64,000 bases of DNA from Mycolicibacterium neoaurum ATCC 25795 (GTDB lineage: Bacteria > Actinomycetota > Actinomycetes > Mycobacteriales > Mycobacteriaceae). Where the stretch lies: assembly GCF_000691525.1 (NCBI RefSeq), contig NZ_JMDW01000003.1, forward strand, positions 62,001 to 126,000. The letters are read 5' to 3'. A program made the position numbers and the translations under genes. Within the stretch, counting starts at the first letter, position 1. Every line of letters starts with the position of its first letter. The notes below the pieces were generated by a model that worked only from the letters and a program-made list of their open reading frames with translations, was not told where the DNA came from and made no database searches. Positions 56,472 to 63,939 of the stretch are shown here, one piece after another.

Positions 56472-56498
56472 CGCCGGCCGCGGGGACGCCGGCCGGCG
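56472..56498. terminator. GC hairpin between convergent purM and DUF3073 genes
   Basis: CGCCGGCC (56472-56479) pairs with GGCCGGCG (56491-56498) across 11 bases. It lies between two gene ends, with no U tract. A plausible bidirectional terminator. Confidence 0.45.
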
Positions 56499-56705
56499 TC
56501 AGCGACGCCAGTCGTCCTCGTCGGCATAGCGATCGACGGGCCCACCGAAATCATCGGCGCTGCCGTTGAAGTCGTCGGCACCGCCGCTGCTGCGACCGCC
56601 GTTGGACAGTTCGCGCTGAAGCCGCTCGAAATCAGTCTCTGGCGTGTTGTATTTCAGGTCTCGAGCAACCTTGGTCTGCTTTGCCTTAGCCCGGCCGCGG
56701 CCCAT
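56499..56705 (-). CDS. DUF3073-family small protein (Rv0810c type)
   Basis: A 68-residue protein. N-terminal GRGRAKAKQTKVARDLKY is basic, and the C-terminus is acidic (DRYADEDDW). This charge split is the DUF3073 hallmark in actinobacteria. Possibly nucleic-acid- or ribosome-associated, unproven. SD AGGGGG about eight bases before ATG 56705. Confidence 0.88.
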   Translation of the reverse strand: MGRGRAKAKQTKVARDLKYNTPETDFERLQRELSNGGRSSGGADDFNGSADDFGGPVDRYADEDDWRR

Positions 56706-56848
56706 AGGGGACCCCCTCGCGCAATAACGGAGCGGCCCAACGTGCAGGCGGCTCCGATCTGAGTGTGTTTATTGTCCTGCCGATACCTTACCGTGCCTCG
56801 GGGCGGACCGCTGGTAGGCCCTACCTGCCAGCGGTGTCAGCGCTGGAG

Positions 56849-57919
56849 TCAGCGGGTGCCGCGCAGTCTCTCGACCGCCAGCCTGCCCGCGCCGACGTGC
56901 TCCGTGTCGGGCATCGACTCGGCTTCGATCGCGGCGGCGGTCTCGACCTCACCCCCGGTCACCAGGGTCGTATCGGCCGGGATACCGCGTTTGACCAGCG
57001 CCAAGGCGATCGGACCGTCATCGACATGGTCGACGACGGTGCCGAGGCGGCCCACCGCGCGGCCGCCTGCCAGCAGCGGATCACCGGTGCTCGGTCGGTC
57101 GGCGGAACCGTCGAGTTGCACGAGCACCAGCATCCGCGGCGGCTTGCCGAGGTTGTGCACCCGTGCGACGGTCTCCTGGCCGCGGTAGCAACCCTTCTCC
57201 AGGTGCACCGCGCCCTGGCCGGGCCCACCGATCCAGCCCACCTCGTGCGGGATGGTGCGTTCGTCGGTGTCCACGCCGAGTCGGGGCCGCAGCGCGCTCA
57301 CCCGGTGCGCCTCGTAGGTCCACACCCCGGCCTGCCGGACGCCCACCCCGTCGAGCCGGGACAGCCAGTCCTGCTTGTCGGACCGGGGTACCACCAGGTC
57401 GAACTCGTCGGAGAACACCGCGCGCAGGAAGCCACCGTCGGGCAACGGTGTCGCGGTCCACGGTGCGGACGGCACCACCAGGCCGAGATCGGCCAGCGCC
57501 TTCGGTGCGGCGGGACCGATGAGAGAGAGCACCGCGAGGTCGACGGGGTCGACGACGACATCGGCCCAGAAGATCATCTTGCGCAGGAAGTCCAGCAACG
57601 GTTGCCCGCGCCAGCCTTCGGTATCCAGCACGGTGACCCCGTCGAGCTGGGTCTGGAGCCAGTGGTCTTCGACACGCCCCTGGCCGTCGAGGCTGAGGTT
57701 CTCGGCCACCGCGCCGTCGGGAAGCTCGCTGACGTGCTGGCTGGAGATGGTGTGCAACCAGCCCTTGCGCTCACCGCCGGTCAGTTGCAGCGTGGCCCGG
57801 TGCGAGCGGTCGACCACGACCGCGGCGGTGGCCGCGGCCCGCTGCTCGCCGAGGGGATCGCCGTAATGCCAGACCGCGCCGGCGTCGGGACCTGTTTCGG
57901 GGGCGGGAACGGCAGACAT
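56849..57919 (-). CDS. folate-binding YgfZ/GcvT-like protein
   Basis: A 356-residue protein (Rv0811c position) of the COG0354 family, which helps repair or assemble Fe-S clusters with tetrahydrofolate. The signature KGCYRGQETVARVHNLG near residues 236-252 holds the conserved Cys. GcvT-like N-terminal domain (VVVDRSHRATLQLTGGERKGWLHT). ATG 57919 is six bases after TAGCAT (57926-57931, minus strand). Confidence 0.92.
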   Translation of the reverse strand: MSAVPAPETGPDAGAVWHYGDPLGEQRAAATAAVVVDRSHRATLQLTGGERKGWLHTISSQHVSELPDGAVAENLSLDGQGRVEDHWLQTQLDGVTVLDTEGWRGQPLLDFLRKMIFWADVVVDPVDLAVLSLIGPAAPKALADLGLVVPSAPWTATPLPDGGFLRAVFSDEFDLVVPRSDKQDWLSRLDGVGVRQAGVWTYEAHRVSALRPRLGVDTDERTIPHEVGWIGGPGQGAVHLEKGCYRGQETVARVHNLGKPPRMLVLVQLDGSADRPSTGDPLLAGGRAVGRLGTVVDHVDDGPIALALVKRGIPADTTLVTGGEVETAAAIEAESMPDTEHVGAGRLAVERLRGTR

Positions 57920-57925
57920 GCATCC

Positions 57926-57944
57926 ATGCTACGACCGCTACGCT
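57926..57944. promoter_or_regulatory. face-to-face leaderless promoters of the YgfZ-like and aminotransferase genes
   Basis: TAGCAT on the minus strand (57926-57931) precedes ATG 57919 by six bases. TACGCT on the plus strand (57939-57944) precedes ATG 57951 by six bases. Both promoters fit in a 31-bp gap. Confidence 0.55.
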
Positions 57945-57950
57945 GCCCGG

Positions 57951-58745
57951 ATGCCCCCTCGATCCGCCGACGTGGTGGTGACCCTGGATGGCGTGGTGCG
58001 GTCCCCGTCCGCCCCGCTGATCGGTGCCATGGACCCCATGTTGGTCCGTGCTGCCGGGGTGTTCGAGACGGTGCTGCTGCGCGCCGGTACCCCCTGTCTG
58101 CTGGATGCCCACCTCGGCCGGCTGGCGGCGTCGGCCGCGCTGGTCGGGCTTCCCGCGCCCGACCCGCAGCGCTGGCGGGCCGCCATCGAGGTGGCCCTGG
58201 CGCAAAGGCCAGGTGACGGTGTCCTGCGACTGGTGCACGGACCGCGGGTGTCGTTCGTGACGGTCTCGGATCTGCCGGACCGGGCCCTGCGGGCGCGCCG
58301 CGACGGGGTGGCGGCGATAACCCTCGATCCCGGGCCGCGGGGGCGGATCGCCGGTGCGAAATCGCTGTCCTACGCCATGAACTCGGCGGCCCTGCGGTAT
58401 GCGCAGGCATGTGGTGCCGACGACGTTGTCTTCGTCGATACCGCGGGGGCCGTGCTGGAGGGGCCCCGCTCGTCGGTCGTGATCGCTATGGGCGAAACGC
58501 TGCTCAGTCCGCCGCCCACCCCGCAGATCCTGGCGGGCACGACGGTGGCCGCGTTGTTCGATATCGCCCCGCATTGCAGCTGGCGGCCGCTCACGGTCGC
58601 TGATCTTGTTGCCGCGCAAGGTGTTTGGTTGCTCTCTTCGGTGACGCTGGCCGCCAGGGTGCACACCCTGAACGGGGTGGCGCTGGCGCCCGCGCCCGGT
58701 GCCGACAACCTGGCCCGATTGGTCGAGACCGCGATCACCGGCTAA
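57951..58745 (+). CDS. class IV aminotransferase / aminodeoxychorismate lyase-like (Rv0812 type)
   Basis: A 264-residue PLP enzyme. PLP Lys in AGAKSLSYAMNSAALRYAQACGADDVVFVD, and phosphate-binding segments in AGAVLEGPRSSVV and LLSSVTLAARV. Candidates are aminodeoxychorismate lyase (4-aminobenzoate for folate) or a D-amino/branched-chain aminotransferase. The adjacent folate-binding YgfZ protein mildly favours the folate reading. ATG 57951 is preferred because of the -10 hexamer six bases upstream. Confidence 0.85.
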   Translation: MPPRSADVVVTLDGVVRSPSAPLIGAMDPMLVRAAGVFETVLLRAGTPCLLDAHLGRLAASAALVGLPAPDPQRWRAAIEVALAQRPGDGVLRLVHGPRVSFVTVSDLPDRALRARRDGVAAITLDPGPRGRIAGAKSLSYAMNSAALRYAQACGADDVVFVDTAGAVLEGPRSSVVIAMGETLLSPPPTPQILAGTTVAALFDIAPHCSWRPLTVADLVAAQGVWLLSSVTLAARVHTLNGVALAPAPGADNLARLVETAITG

Positions 58746-58750
58746 ATCGG

Positions 58751-58779
58751 TTGTCGGACCCGGGTTCTGGGAGTACGGT
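58751..58779 (+). promoter_or_regulatory. sigma-A-type promoter of a small transcription unit
   Basis: TTGTCG (58751-58756), 17 bp, TACGGT (58774-58779). The first base of the -35 lies 6 bases after the aminotransferase stop. Expected start near 58786, giving an RNA of about 200 bases ending in the terminator at 58943-58997. Confidence 0.55.
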
Positions 58780-58817
58780 CGCTCGTACACAGGAAGGGAG
58801 GTGGTCCGAGAAATTGA

Positions 58818-58934
58818 GTGACATACGGACAAGTGAGGTGGCTGCTAGCTAGCAGCACCAGGAGTGTGATGAGCGTCTTGGCTCTTCGCACACGCGTTTC
58901 GCGCACCCTGCGAGCGCTGGCGAATACCAAGTAG
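58818..58934 (+). CDS. candidate 38-codon small protein or leader peptide
   Basis: GTG 58818 to TAG 58932-58934 encodes 38 residues beginning MTYGQVRWLLASSTRSVMSV and ending RALANTK: basic (Arg-rich) with alternating hydrophobic residues, an amphipathic-helix look. A stop (TGA) abuts the start. A strong SD-like GGAAGGGAGG (58792-58801) is 16 bases from this GTG, too far to be ideal. ATG 58869 (21 residues) has AGGAG at a closer distance. Coding status uncertain; it may be part of a regulatory RNA. Confidence 0.4.
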   Translation: MTYGQVRWLLASSTRSVMSVLALRTRVSRTLRALANTK

Positions 58935-58942
58935 CCACCCGG

Positions 58943-58997
58943 CCCCCGAGCCCTTGGTTGGTCCAACCAAGATCAAACGGCTCGGGGGCTGCTCTTG
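58943..58997. terminator. two-tier intrinsic terminator
   Basis: Outer stem CCCCCGAGCC (58943-58952) with GGCTCGGGGG (58979-58988). Stacked on it is an inner stem CTTGGTT (58953-58959) with AACCAAG (58965-58971). A short T-rich tail CTTGTTT follows on the plus strand. It lies between convergent transcription units, so it probably serves both. Confidence 0.7.
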
Positions 58998-59007
58998 TTT
59001 AAGGGGC

Positions 59008-59676
59008 TCAGCCGATGAAGCGGGTGAGCCGCGCCGAAAGATGTGGCACCAGTCCGCCGTCGGCGTCGACGCGTTCCTCGACATAGGCCAGATCGCCGCC
59101 CTCGACGATGCCGTAGAGCCGCTTCGCGCCGCCGACCAGTTGGCCGGACTTGCTGCGGGCCAGTGCATCGGTGGCCAGCTCCCAGGACGCCTGGTTCAGC
59201 GGGGTGCCGTAGAAGAGTTCGATATAACCCGACGCGTGGGCCAGCAGCAGCTCGATGGCCTGGGTCTCGTCGGGATCGGCGGGGTCGCTGACGAACCGCC
59301 AGTAACCGGTCTCGCGCAACGCGGGACCGACGTACTCACCGGTTTCCGACAATCGCCACGAACGGGAATCCCAGTTCAGATAGTCCCCGCCGTCGTGCGA
59401 GACGATGATCTGCTGGCCGAAGTGGTAGTCACCCGAGGCGTCGCGGCCCTCGCCGGAACCGCGCCACACCCCGACGAGGGGGAGTAACGCCAACAGACCG
59501 TCATGGAGATCGGCGCCCTCGCGCAGGTTCGCGGTATCGGCGGGAATCGGGAGGTCGTCGAAGGCGGGGATGTTGCGGCCCGCGGTGATCTTGGCCCGTT
59601 CGGCCGCAGCAGCCACCGCCCGGTCACCCGACCCGGGGGCAACGGACTCGCCGTCCGAAGGCCTCGGACCGCTCAC
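59008..59676 (-). CDS. nitrobindin-like fatty-acid-binding-fold protein (Rv0813c type)
   Basis: A 222-residue protein of the Rv0813c/THAP4-C (nitrobindin) beta-barrel group: [44 protein letters not shown] is the characteristic first part, and SARLTRFIG the last strand. Related proteins bind ferric heme through a C-terminal His or bind fatty acids. Start GTG 59676 overlaps the stop of a small membrane protein (GTGA). The N-terminal 40 residues are low-complexity and may be partly non-native. Confidence 0.85.
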   Translation of the reverse strand: MSGPRPSDGESVAPGSGDRAVAAAAERAKITAGRNIPAFDDLPIPADTANLREGADLHDGLLALLPLVGVWRGSGEGRDASGDYHFGQQIIVSHDGGDYLNWDSRSWRLSETGEYVGPALRETGYWRFVSDPADPDETQAIELLLAHASGYIELFYGTPLNQASWELATDALARSKSGQLVGGAKRLYGIVEGGDLAYVEERVDADGGLVPHLSARLTRFIG

Positions 59677-59768
59677 CCCTCGTCGGTGACGAGCCGGTAG
59701 ACGGCGTACAGCGCGAACCACGTGATGACGACGACGGCCACCACGAGCAGGAATTCGAAGAACAACAC
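59673..59768 (-). CDS. small single-pass membrane protein (31 aa)
   Basis: GTG 59768 to TGA 59673-59675. One hydrophobic helix ([22 protein letters not shown]) and a short charged tail RLVTDEG. The GTG sits six bases after TAGGAT (59775-59780, minus strand), a leaderless start. The stop overlaps the next GTG, so it is coupled to the nitrobindin-like gene. No family recognised; probably a small membrane partner or a leader ORF. Confidence 0.65.
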   Translation of the reverse strand: MLFFEFLLVVAVVVITWFALYAVYRLVTDEG

Positions 59769-59869
59769 CACGGGATGATCCTAACCGCCGATGGGCACCG
59801 CGCTCGAGCCGAGGCCCGGGCGCGGTGCCACCGCACATCGACTAAGCAAACTCGACCAAGCGATCTTGA

Positions 59870-60172
59870 CTAAGCGACCTTGACGTCGATCTCGTGGATG
59901 CCTGCACCGGTCGGGCTGATGCTGGCATCACCGTTTCCGGCGGGCGAGAGAGCACGCAGGGTCCAGCTGCCCGGCGCCGCGAAGAAGCGGAAGTCACCGG
60001 TGGCCGATGCGACGACCTCGGCGGTGAACTCGTCGGAGCCGTCGAGCAGCCGGACGAAGGCACCGCCCACGGCCTGGCCGGAACCGTCGACCACGCGGCC
60101 GGTGATGACGGTTTCCTTCTCCAGGTCGACGCCGGCGGGCAACGTCAGTCCTTGTTTAGGGGCAGAGCACAT
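59870..60172 (-). CDS. sseC2: SseC-type DUF1416 protein
   Basis: A 100-residue protein (M. tuberculosis SseC proteins are also 100). Starts MCSAPKQGLTLPAGVDLEKETVI and has the Ig-like beta pattern of DUF1416. Encoded one base after cysA2, so the two act together in sulfane-sulfur metabolism; the exact role of SseC is unknown. Confidence 0.92.
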   Translation of the reverse strand: MCSAPKQGLTLPAGVDLEKETVITGRVVDGSGQAVGGAFVRLLDGSDEFTAEVVASATGDFRFFAAPGSWTLRALSPAGNGDASISPTGAGIHEIDVKVA

Positions 60173-60173
60173 A

Positions 60174-61007
60174 TCAACTTCCCAACTCGATCGGGGCACC
60201 CACCAGGGAGCCGTATTCCGTCCAACTACCGTCGTAGTTCTTGACGTTCTTGTGGCCGAGCAGCTCCTGCAGCACGAACCAGGTGTGCGAGGACCGCTCA
60301 CCGATGCGGCAGTAGGCGATGGTCAGCTTGTCGCCGTCGAGGCCCGCGTCGGCGTACAGCTTGGCCAGGTCCTCGTCCGACTTGAACGTGCCGTCCTCGT
60401 TGGCAGCCTTGCTCCACGGCACGTTGATGGCGGTCGGGATGTGGCCGGCACGCTGGCTCTGCTCCTGGGGGAGGTGCGCCGGGGCGAGGATCTTGCCGGA
60501 GAACTCGTCGGGGGAGCGCACGTCGACCAGGTTCTTCTCACCGATGGCGGCGATGACCTCGTCGCGGAAGGCGCGGATGTCGTTGTTGGGAGCCTTGGCG
60601 GTGTAGGACGTGGCAGGACGGTTCGGCACCTCGGTGACCAGCGGGCGTCCGTCGAGCTCCCACTTCTTGCGTCCACCGTCGAGCAGCTTGACGTTCTCGT
60701 GGCCGTAGAGCTTGAAGTACCAGTAGGCGTAGGCGGCGAACCAGTTGTTGTTACCGCCGTAGAGGATGACGGTGTCGTCGTTGGCGATGCCCTTGTCCGA
60801 CAACAGCTTCGAGAACTGCTGCTGGTCGACGAAGTCGCGCTTGACCTGGTCCTGCAGCTCGGTCTTCCAGTCGATGCGGACGGCGCCGGCGATGTGCCCG
60901 CCCTCGTAGGCGGAGGTGTCCTCGTCGACCTCGACGAACACCGTGTTCGGTGCGTCGAGATTGCTCTCGGCCCAGTCGGTGGAGACCAGGACGTCGGAGC
61001 GTGCCAT
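60174..61007 (-). CDS. cysA2: thiosulfate sulfurtransferase CysA2 (rhodanese)
   Basis: A 277-residue tandem rhodanese. The N-terminal domain is inactive (no loop Cys). The C-terminal active loop is CRIGERS with C233 as persulfide carrier. It moves sulfur from thiosulfate to an acceptor. SD AAAGGA precedes ATG 61007. Middle gene of the operon controlled by the polycysteine leader. Confidence 0.96.
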   Translation of the reverse strand: MARSDVLVSTDWAESNLDAPNTVFVEVDEDTSAYEGGHIAGAVRIDWKTELQDQVKRDFVDQQQFSKLLSDKGIANDDTVILYGGNNNWFAAYAYWYFKLYGHENVKLLDGGRKKWELDGRPLVTEVPNRPATSYTAKAPNNDIRAFRDEVIAAIGEKNLVDVRSPDEFSGKILAPAHLPQEQSQRAGHIPTAINVPWSKAANEDGTFKSDEDLAKLYADAGLDGDKLTIAYCRIGERSSHTWFVLQELLGHKNVKNYDGSWTEYGSLVGAPIELGS

Positions 61008-61048
61008 GAAGTGGTTCCTTTCGGTTGGTGAAGCGTGTCGTTGGTGAG

Positions 61049-61507
61049 TCAGGGGTGGGCGGGAACGCGGCGGAACCGCGCGACGAGGGGATAGATCTGG
61101 CAGCCCAGGCAGATGCCGAAGGCGGCGTTGAGGAACGCTGCGAACAGGGCGAACGCGGTGGCCACCAGGCCTACCGTCGGGAATCCCGCGACGAAGCCGA
61201 GCGTGCCTGCCAGCCCGAAGACGAACCCGACGAGCTGGGCGAATTTCAGCGGCGGCACCGGTTCGCGTTCGGTGACCGGTCCGCGGCGCGGCGCGATCAG
61301 CGCGGCGTAGACCCGGCCGTAGGGATGGCGACGTGGTCCGGCGGTGGCGCCGATGACGAACACGACGGTCTGCAGGCCGAGGATGACCGCTGCAGCGGGC
61401 GCGCTGACCGCCGAGACGAGCAGCGTGGTGATCAGTACGGCGGTGGTCACCCAGGCGACGAACCGAGGGCCGCGGACGTCTACCTGATCGATCTGGTCGG
61501 TTGGCAT
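61049..61507 (-). CDS. DUF4395 membrane protein
   Basis: A 152-residue protein with four membrane helices (about 19-36, 38-56, 88-107, 108-128) and two Cys in AFGICLGCQIY near the C-terminus. DUF4395 proteins are often next to rhodaneses and thioredoxins and may carry sulfur compounds or electrons across the membrane. SD AGGAG about eight bases before ATG 61507. First structural gene after the polycysteine leader. Confidence 0.88.
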   Translation of the reverse strand: MPTDQIDQVDVRGPRFVAWVTTAVLITTLLVSAVSAPAAAVILGLQTVVFVIGATAGPRRHPYGRVYAALIAPRRGPVTEREPVPPLKFAQLVGFVFGLAGTLGFVAGFPTVGLVATAFALFAAFLNAAFGICLGCQIYPLVARFRRVPAHP

Positions 61508-61599
61508 ATGAGTGCTCCTGTTGCTTGGCTGGACTGGGCTGGGGCAGGCCACGAGGGCGCCTCCGCGAGCATGCGCACCAAGAAAGGGGGCGCGGCTAC

Positions 61600-61692
61600 T
61601 CAGCAGCTACAACAACAACAGCAACAACCCGCCGTGCGGCACAGATCAACTGCGCGGCGTTTCGTGAGCATCAGCTCAAGACGGGCGGTCAC
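61600..61692 (-). CDS. polycysteine leader peptide (cysteine attenuator)
   Basis: A 30-residue ORF, starting MTARLELMLTKRRAVDL and ending with six consecutive Cys codons, then Ser, Cys and stop. GTG 61692 is seven bases after TACCAT (61700-61705, minus strand), a leaderless start; ATG 61671 would give 23 residues. Leaderless polycysteine ORFs upstream of sulfur genes are known cysteine-responsive attenuators in mycobacteria, and the RRAVDLCR motif resembles actinobacterial 'putative leader peptides'. It precedes DUF4395-cysA2-sseC2 by 92 bases. Slow reading at scarce Cys-tRNA would expose downstream translation. Confidence 0.85.
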   Translation of the reverse strand: MTARLELMLTKRRAVDLCRTAGCCCCCCSC

Positions 61693-61721
61693 GACCGACA
61701 TGGTACCCGTTCGCACCGTCG

Positions 61722-62156
61722 TCAGGCCAATAGAGGTTGCAGGGCCGAGCGCAGGTCAGCGGCCTTGGGGACACCGGTCGTGCGGTAGCGCGGATGCCCG
61801 TCGGCGTCGAAGATGACCGTCGTCGGCAGCGACAGCACCGAAAGTCGTCGTGCCGCCTCGGGATTCTCGTCCATGTCGATCTCCACATGGCCGACCGTGT
61901 TGCCCTGCTCGGCGAGGTCGGCGATCACCTGGTCGACCACCCGTCGCACCGCCGCGCACGGACCGCACCAGGTCGCGGTGAAATGCAGGATGGTGGGTCC
62001 CTCGGTGGACAGGCCCAGGCCGCCGGTGTCGATCGAGGCGGCCTCGTCGGCGGCGCGCAACATCCCCGAACGCAACGAGACCAGCTTGCCGACGATATAG
62101 CCGAGCCCGAGCACCGCGATCACCACCACGATCACGATCGCCAACGAAGTGTTCAT
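61722..62156 (-). CDS. thiX: membrane-anchored thioredoxin ThiX
   Basis: A 144-residue protein (Rv0816c is 140). N-terminal membrane anchor (about 5-22), then a thioredoxin domain with active-site WCGPC (63-67) and cis-Pro in SLPTTVIFD. The topology rule (positive residues after the anchor) places the active site in the cytosol, but this is not certain. ATG overlaps the lmeA stop (ATGA). Confidence 0.93.
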   Translation of the reverse strand: MNTSLAIVIVVVIAVLGLGYIVGKLVSLRSGMLRAADEAASIDTGGLGLSTEGPTILHFTATWCGPCAAVRRVVDQVIADLAEQGNTVGHVEIDMDENPEAARRLSVLSLPTTVIFDADGHPRYRTTGVPKAADLRSALQPLLA

Positions 62157-62962
62157 GACTGTCTGAACCCGTCCAGGTCGATGGTTAGTCCTTCGGCGAT
62201 GCCCTCGATGATCAGATCGGAACCGCGCGCTCCGGCGGTGGTGGGTTGCAGCCCGAACGGTAATCGCTGCCCGGGGATGCGGCCGGCGAACGCGTCGAGC
62301 ACATCGGCGGTCTTGTCCTCGGGCACCGCCTCGTCGGCCGTGCCGGGGCCGGTCAGCACCCCGGTGGGCGTCATCACCAGGGTGGTGTCGCCGGGGTCGG
62401 CCAGTGACAGGTCCACCGCGACGCTGACGCGTTTGTCGAGACCGTCGGGCGTACCGGTGAACACCAGATCCTGGCCGCTGGAGATGCCGGACTCGGTCAC
62501 CCCGGGTGATCCGTCCTCGGTCTCGCGGGTGGGTGCCTCCACTAACAGGTCCTTCATGCCGATGTACCTGCCGATGTGGGTGGAGTCCAGGATGATCCGG
62601 CTTTCCACCTTTCCGACGGGCAGGCGCGCGTCGGGCCCGATCAGCCATCCGGTGCCGGTGATGTCGATATCGTGCAGCGTGGCCTCCAGCGACACCTTCC
62701 CGGTGACCGGGTGGTCGACGCCGGCGGCCCGGATCTCAAGCTCCTGGTATCGGTGTGCGCGGGCCTGGGTCGCGAACGGGAAGCCCAGGATGCTGACCCA
62801 CGGATCGAAGTCCAGGTGATTGGCTGTCCGCACGCTACGGGCGAGGCGGTATTCGGCATAGATGGCGGCTCCGAAATCGGTGCCGACGGCCCCGACAACC
62901 ACCGCCACGACGGTCGAGATGGCCCCGATCAGCATCTTGCGCACCGCCACATTCTGGCGCAC
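62153..62962 (-). CDS. lmeA: LmeA-like DUF2993 envelope protein
   Basis: A 269-residue protein in the place of Rv0817c, the periplasmic factor LmeA needed for normal lipomannan mannan elongation. N-terminal signal or anchor (about 9-30, MLIGAISTVVAVVVGAVG), then a DUF2993 fold with FDPWVSILGFPFATQARAHRYQELEIRAAGV typical of the family. GTG 62962 is used; an in-frame GTG shortly downstream may be the true start. Coupled to thiX. Confidence 0.88.
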   Translation of the reverse strand: MRQNVAVRKMLIGAISTVVAVVVGAVGTDFGAAIYAEYRLARSVRTANHLDFDPWVSILGFPFATQARAHRYQELEIRAAGVDHPVTGKVSLEATLHDIDITGTGWLIGPDARLPVGKVESRIILDSTHIGRYIGMKDLLVEAPTRETEDGSPGVTESGISSGQDLVFTGTPDGLDKRVSVAVDLSLADPGDTTLVMTPTGVLTGPGTADEAVPEDKTADVLDAFAGRIPGQRLPFGLQPTTAGARGSDLIIEGIAEGLTIDLDGFRQS

Positions 62963-63141
62963 ACCCGTGCGCCGGGGCGGGCACCCGCCGGTTCCGGTCT
63001 GCTAACTGCCAGGTGGCACGGTATTGTGGGGCGATCGTCGGTCGTAACGGCCACGTGTCAGTCATGAATCTGGAAGATGACCTCCGACACCGTTGTCCAG
63101 GGGAAGTCCACGACACCGCAAGGCGATGACGGGAGGGCACC

Positions 63142-63939
63142 GTGGAACTCTTACTACTGACCGTGGATCCGCATCCCGATACCGTGTTGCCGTCACTGTC
63201 GCTGTTGGCCCATAACGTGCGCACCGCTCCCACCGAGGTGTCCTCGCTGCTGGAGGCTGGCACCGCTGATATCGCGATCGTCGATGCGCGCAGCGATCTG
63301 GCGGCCGCCCGCGGTTTGTGTCGGCTGCTCGGCACCACCGGCACCTCCATCCCGGTCGTGGCCGTGGTCAACGAGGGTGGGCTGGTCGCGGTCAATGTCG
63401 AGTGGGGGCTGGACGAGATCCTGCTGCCCGGTACCGGCCCGGCCGAGATCGATGCCCGGTTGCGGCTGCTGATCGGCCGCCGTGGCGGTGTCGCCGACCA
63501 GGAGAGCGTCGGCAAGGTGACCCTCGGGGAGTTGGTCATCGACGAGGGCACCTACACCGCGCGGTTGCGCGGACGGCCGCTGGACCTCACCTACAAGGAA
63601 TTCGAGCTGCTGAAGTATCTGGCCCAACACGCCGGTCGGGTCTTCACCCGCGCGCAGTTGCTCCAGGAGGTGTGGGGGTACGACTTCTTCGGTGGCACTC
63701 GCACCGTCGACGTCCACGTGCGTCGACTGCGCGCCAAGCTAGGGCCCGAGTACGAGGCGCTGATCGGTACCGTGCGCAACGTCGGGTACAAGGCGGTCCG
63801 ACCGGCCCGCGGCCGCGCCCCGGCGCCCGCGGCCGAGGACGATCTGGACGAGGAGTTCGGCGGCGAACTCGACGCCGACCTCAGCCAGTCCGAATTCGGT
63901 TCCGCGGCAGGGTCGTTCGGGCCCCTGCATGGCCAGTGA
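63142..63939 (+). CDS. glnR: OmpR-type regulator GlnR
   Basis: A 265-residue orphan response regulator (Rv0818 position). The receiver domain is degenerate: the usual phospho-Asp lies in AIVDARSD, but acidic-pocket neighbours are missing, as known for GlnR. Winged helix [34 protein letters not shown], with recognition helix [15 protein letters not shown]. GlnR controls nitrogen assimilation genes in actinobacteria. The C-terminal 45 residues are acidic and low-complexity. SD GGGAGG before GTG 63142. Confidence 0.94.
   Translation: MELLLLTVDPHPDTVLPSLSLLAHNVRTAPTEVSSLLEAGTADIAIVDARSDLAAARGLCRLLGTTGTSIPVVAVVNEGGLVAVNVEWGLDEILLPGTGPAEIDARLRLLIGRRGGVADQESVGKVTLGELVIDEGTYTARLRGRPLDLTYKEFELLKYLAQHAGRVFTRAQLLQEVWGYDFFGGTRTVDVHVRRLRAKLGPEYEALIGTVRNVGYKAVRPARGRAPAPAAEDDLDEEFGGELDADLSQSEFGSAAGSFGPLHGQ

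Larger units (their letters stand above)
58786..58997 (+). ncRNA. candidate structured small RNA
   Basis: Between its own promoter and a strong terminator. The palindrome GCTGCTAGCTAGCAGC (58841-58856) forms one hairpin. GGTGGCT (58837-58843), which overlaps that hairpin's 5' arm, can instead pair with AGCCACC (58933-58939) about 90 bases downstream. The two folds are mutually exclusive, as in attenuators. No downstream plus-strand gene follows, so it would be a free-standing RNA or a peptide-encoding one. Confidence 0.4.
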
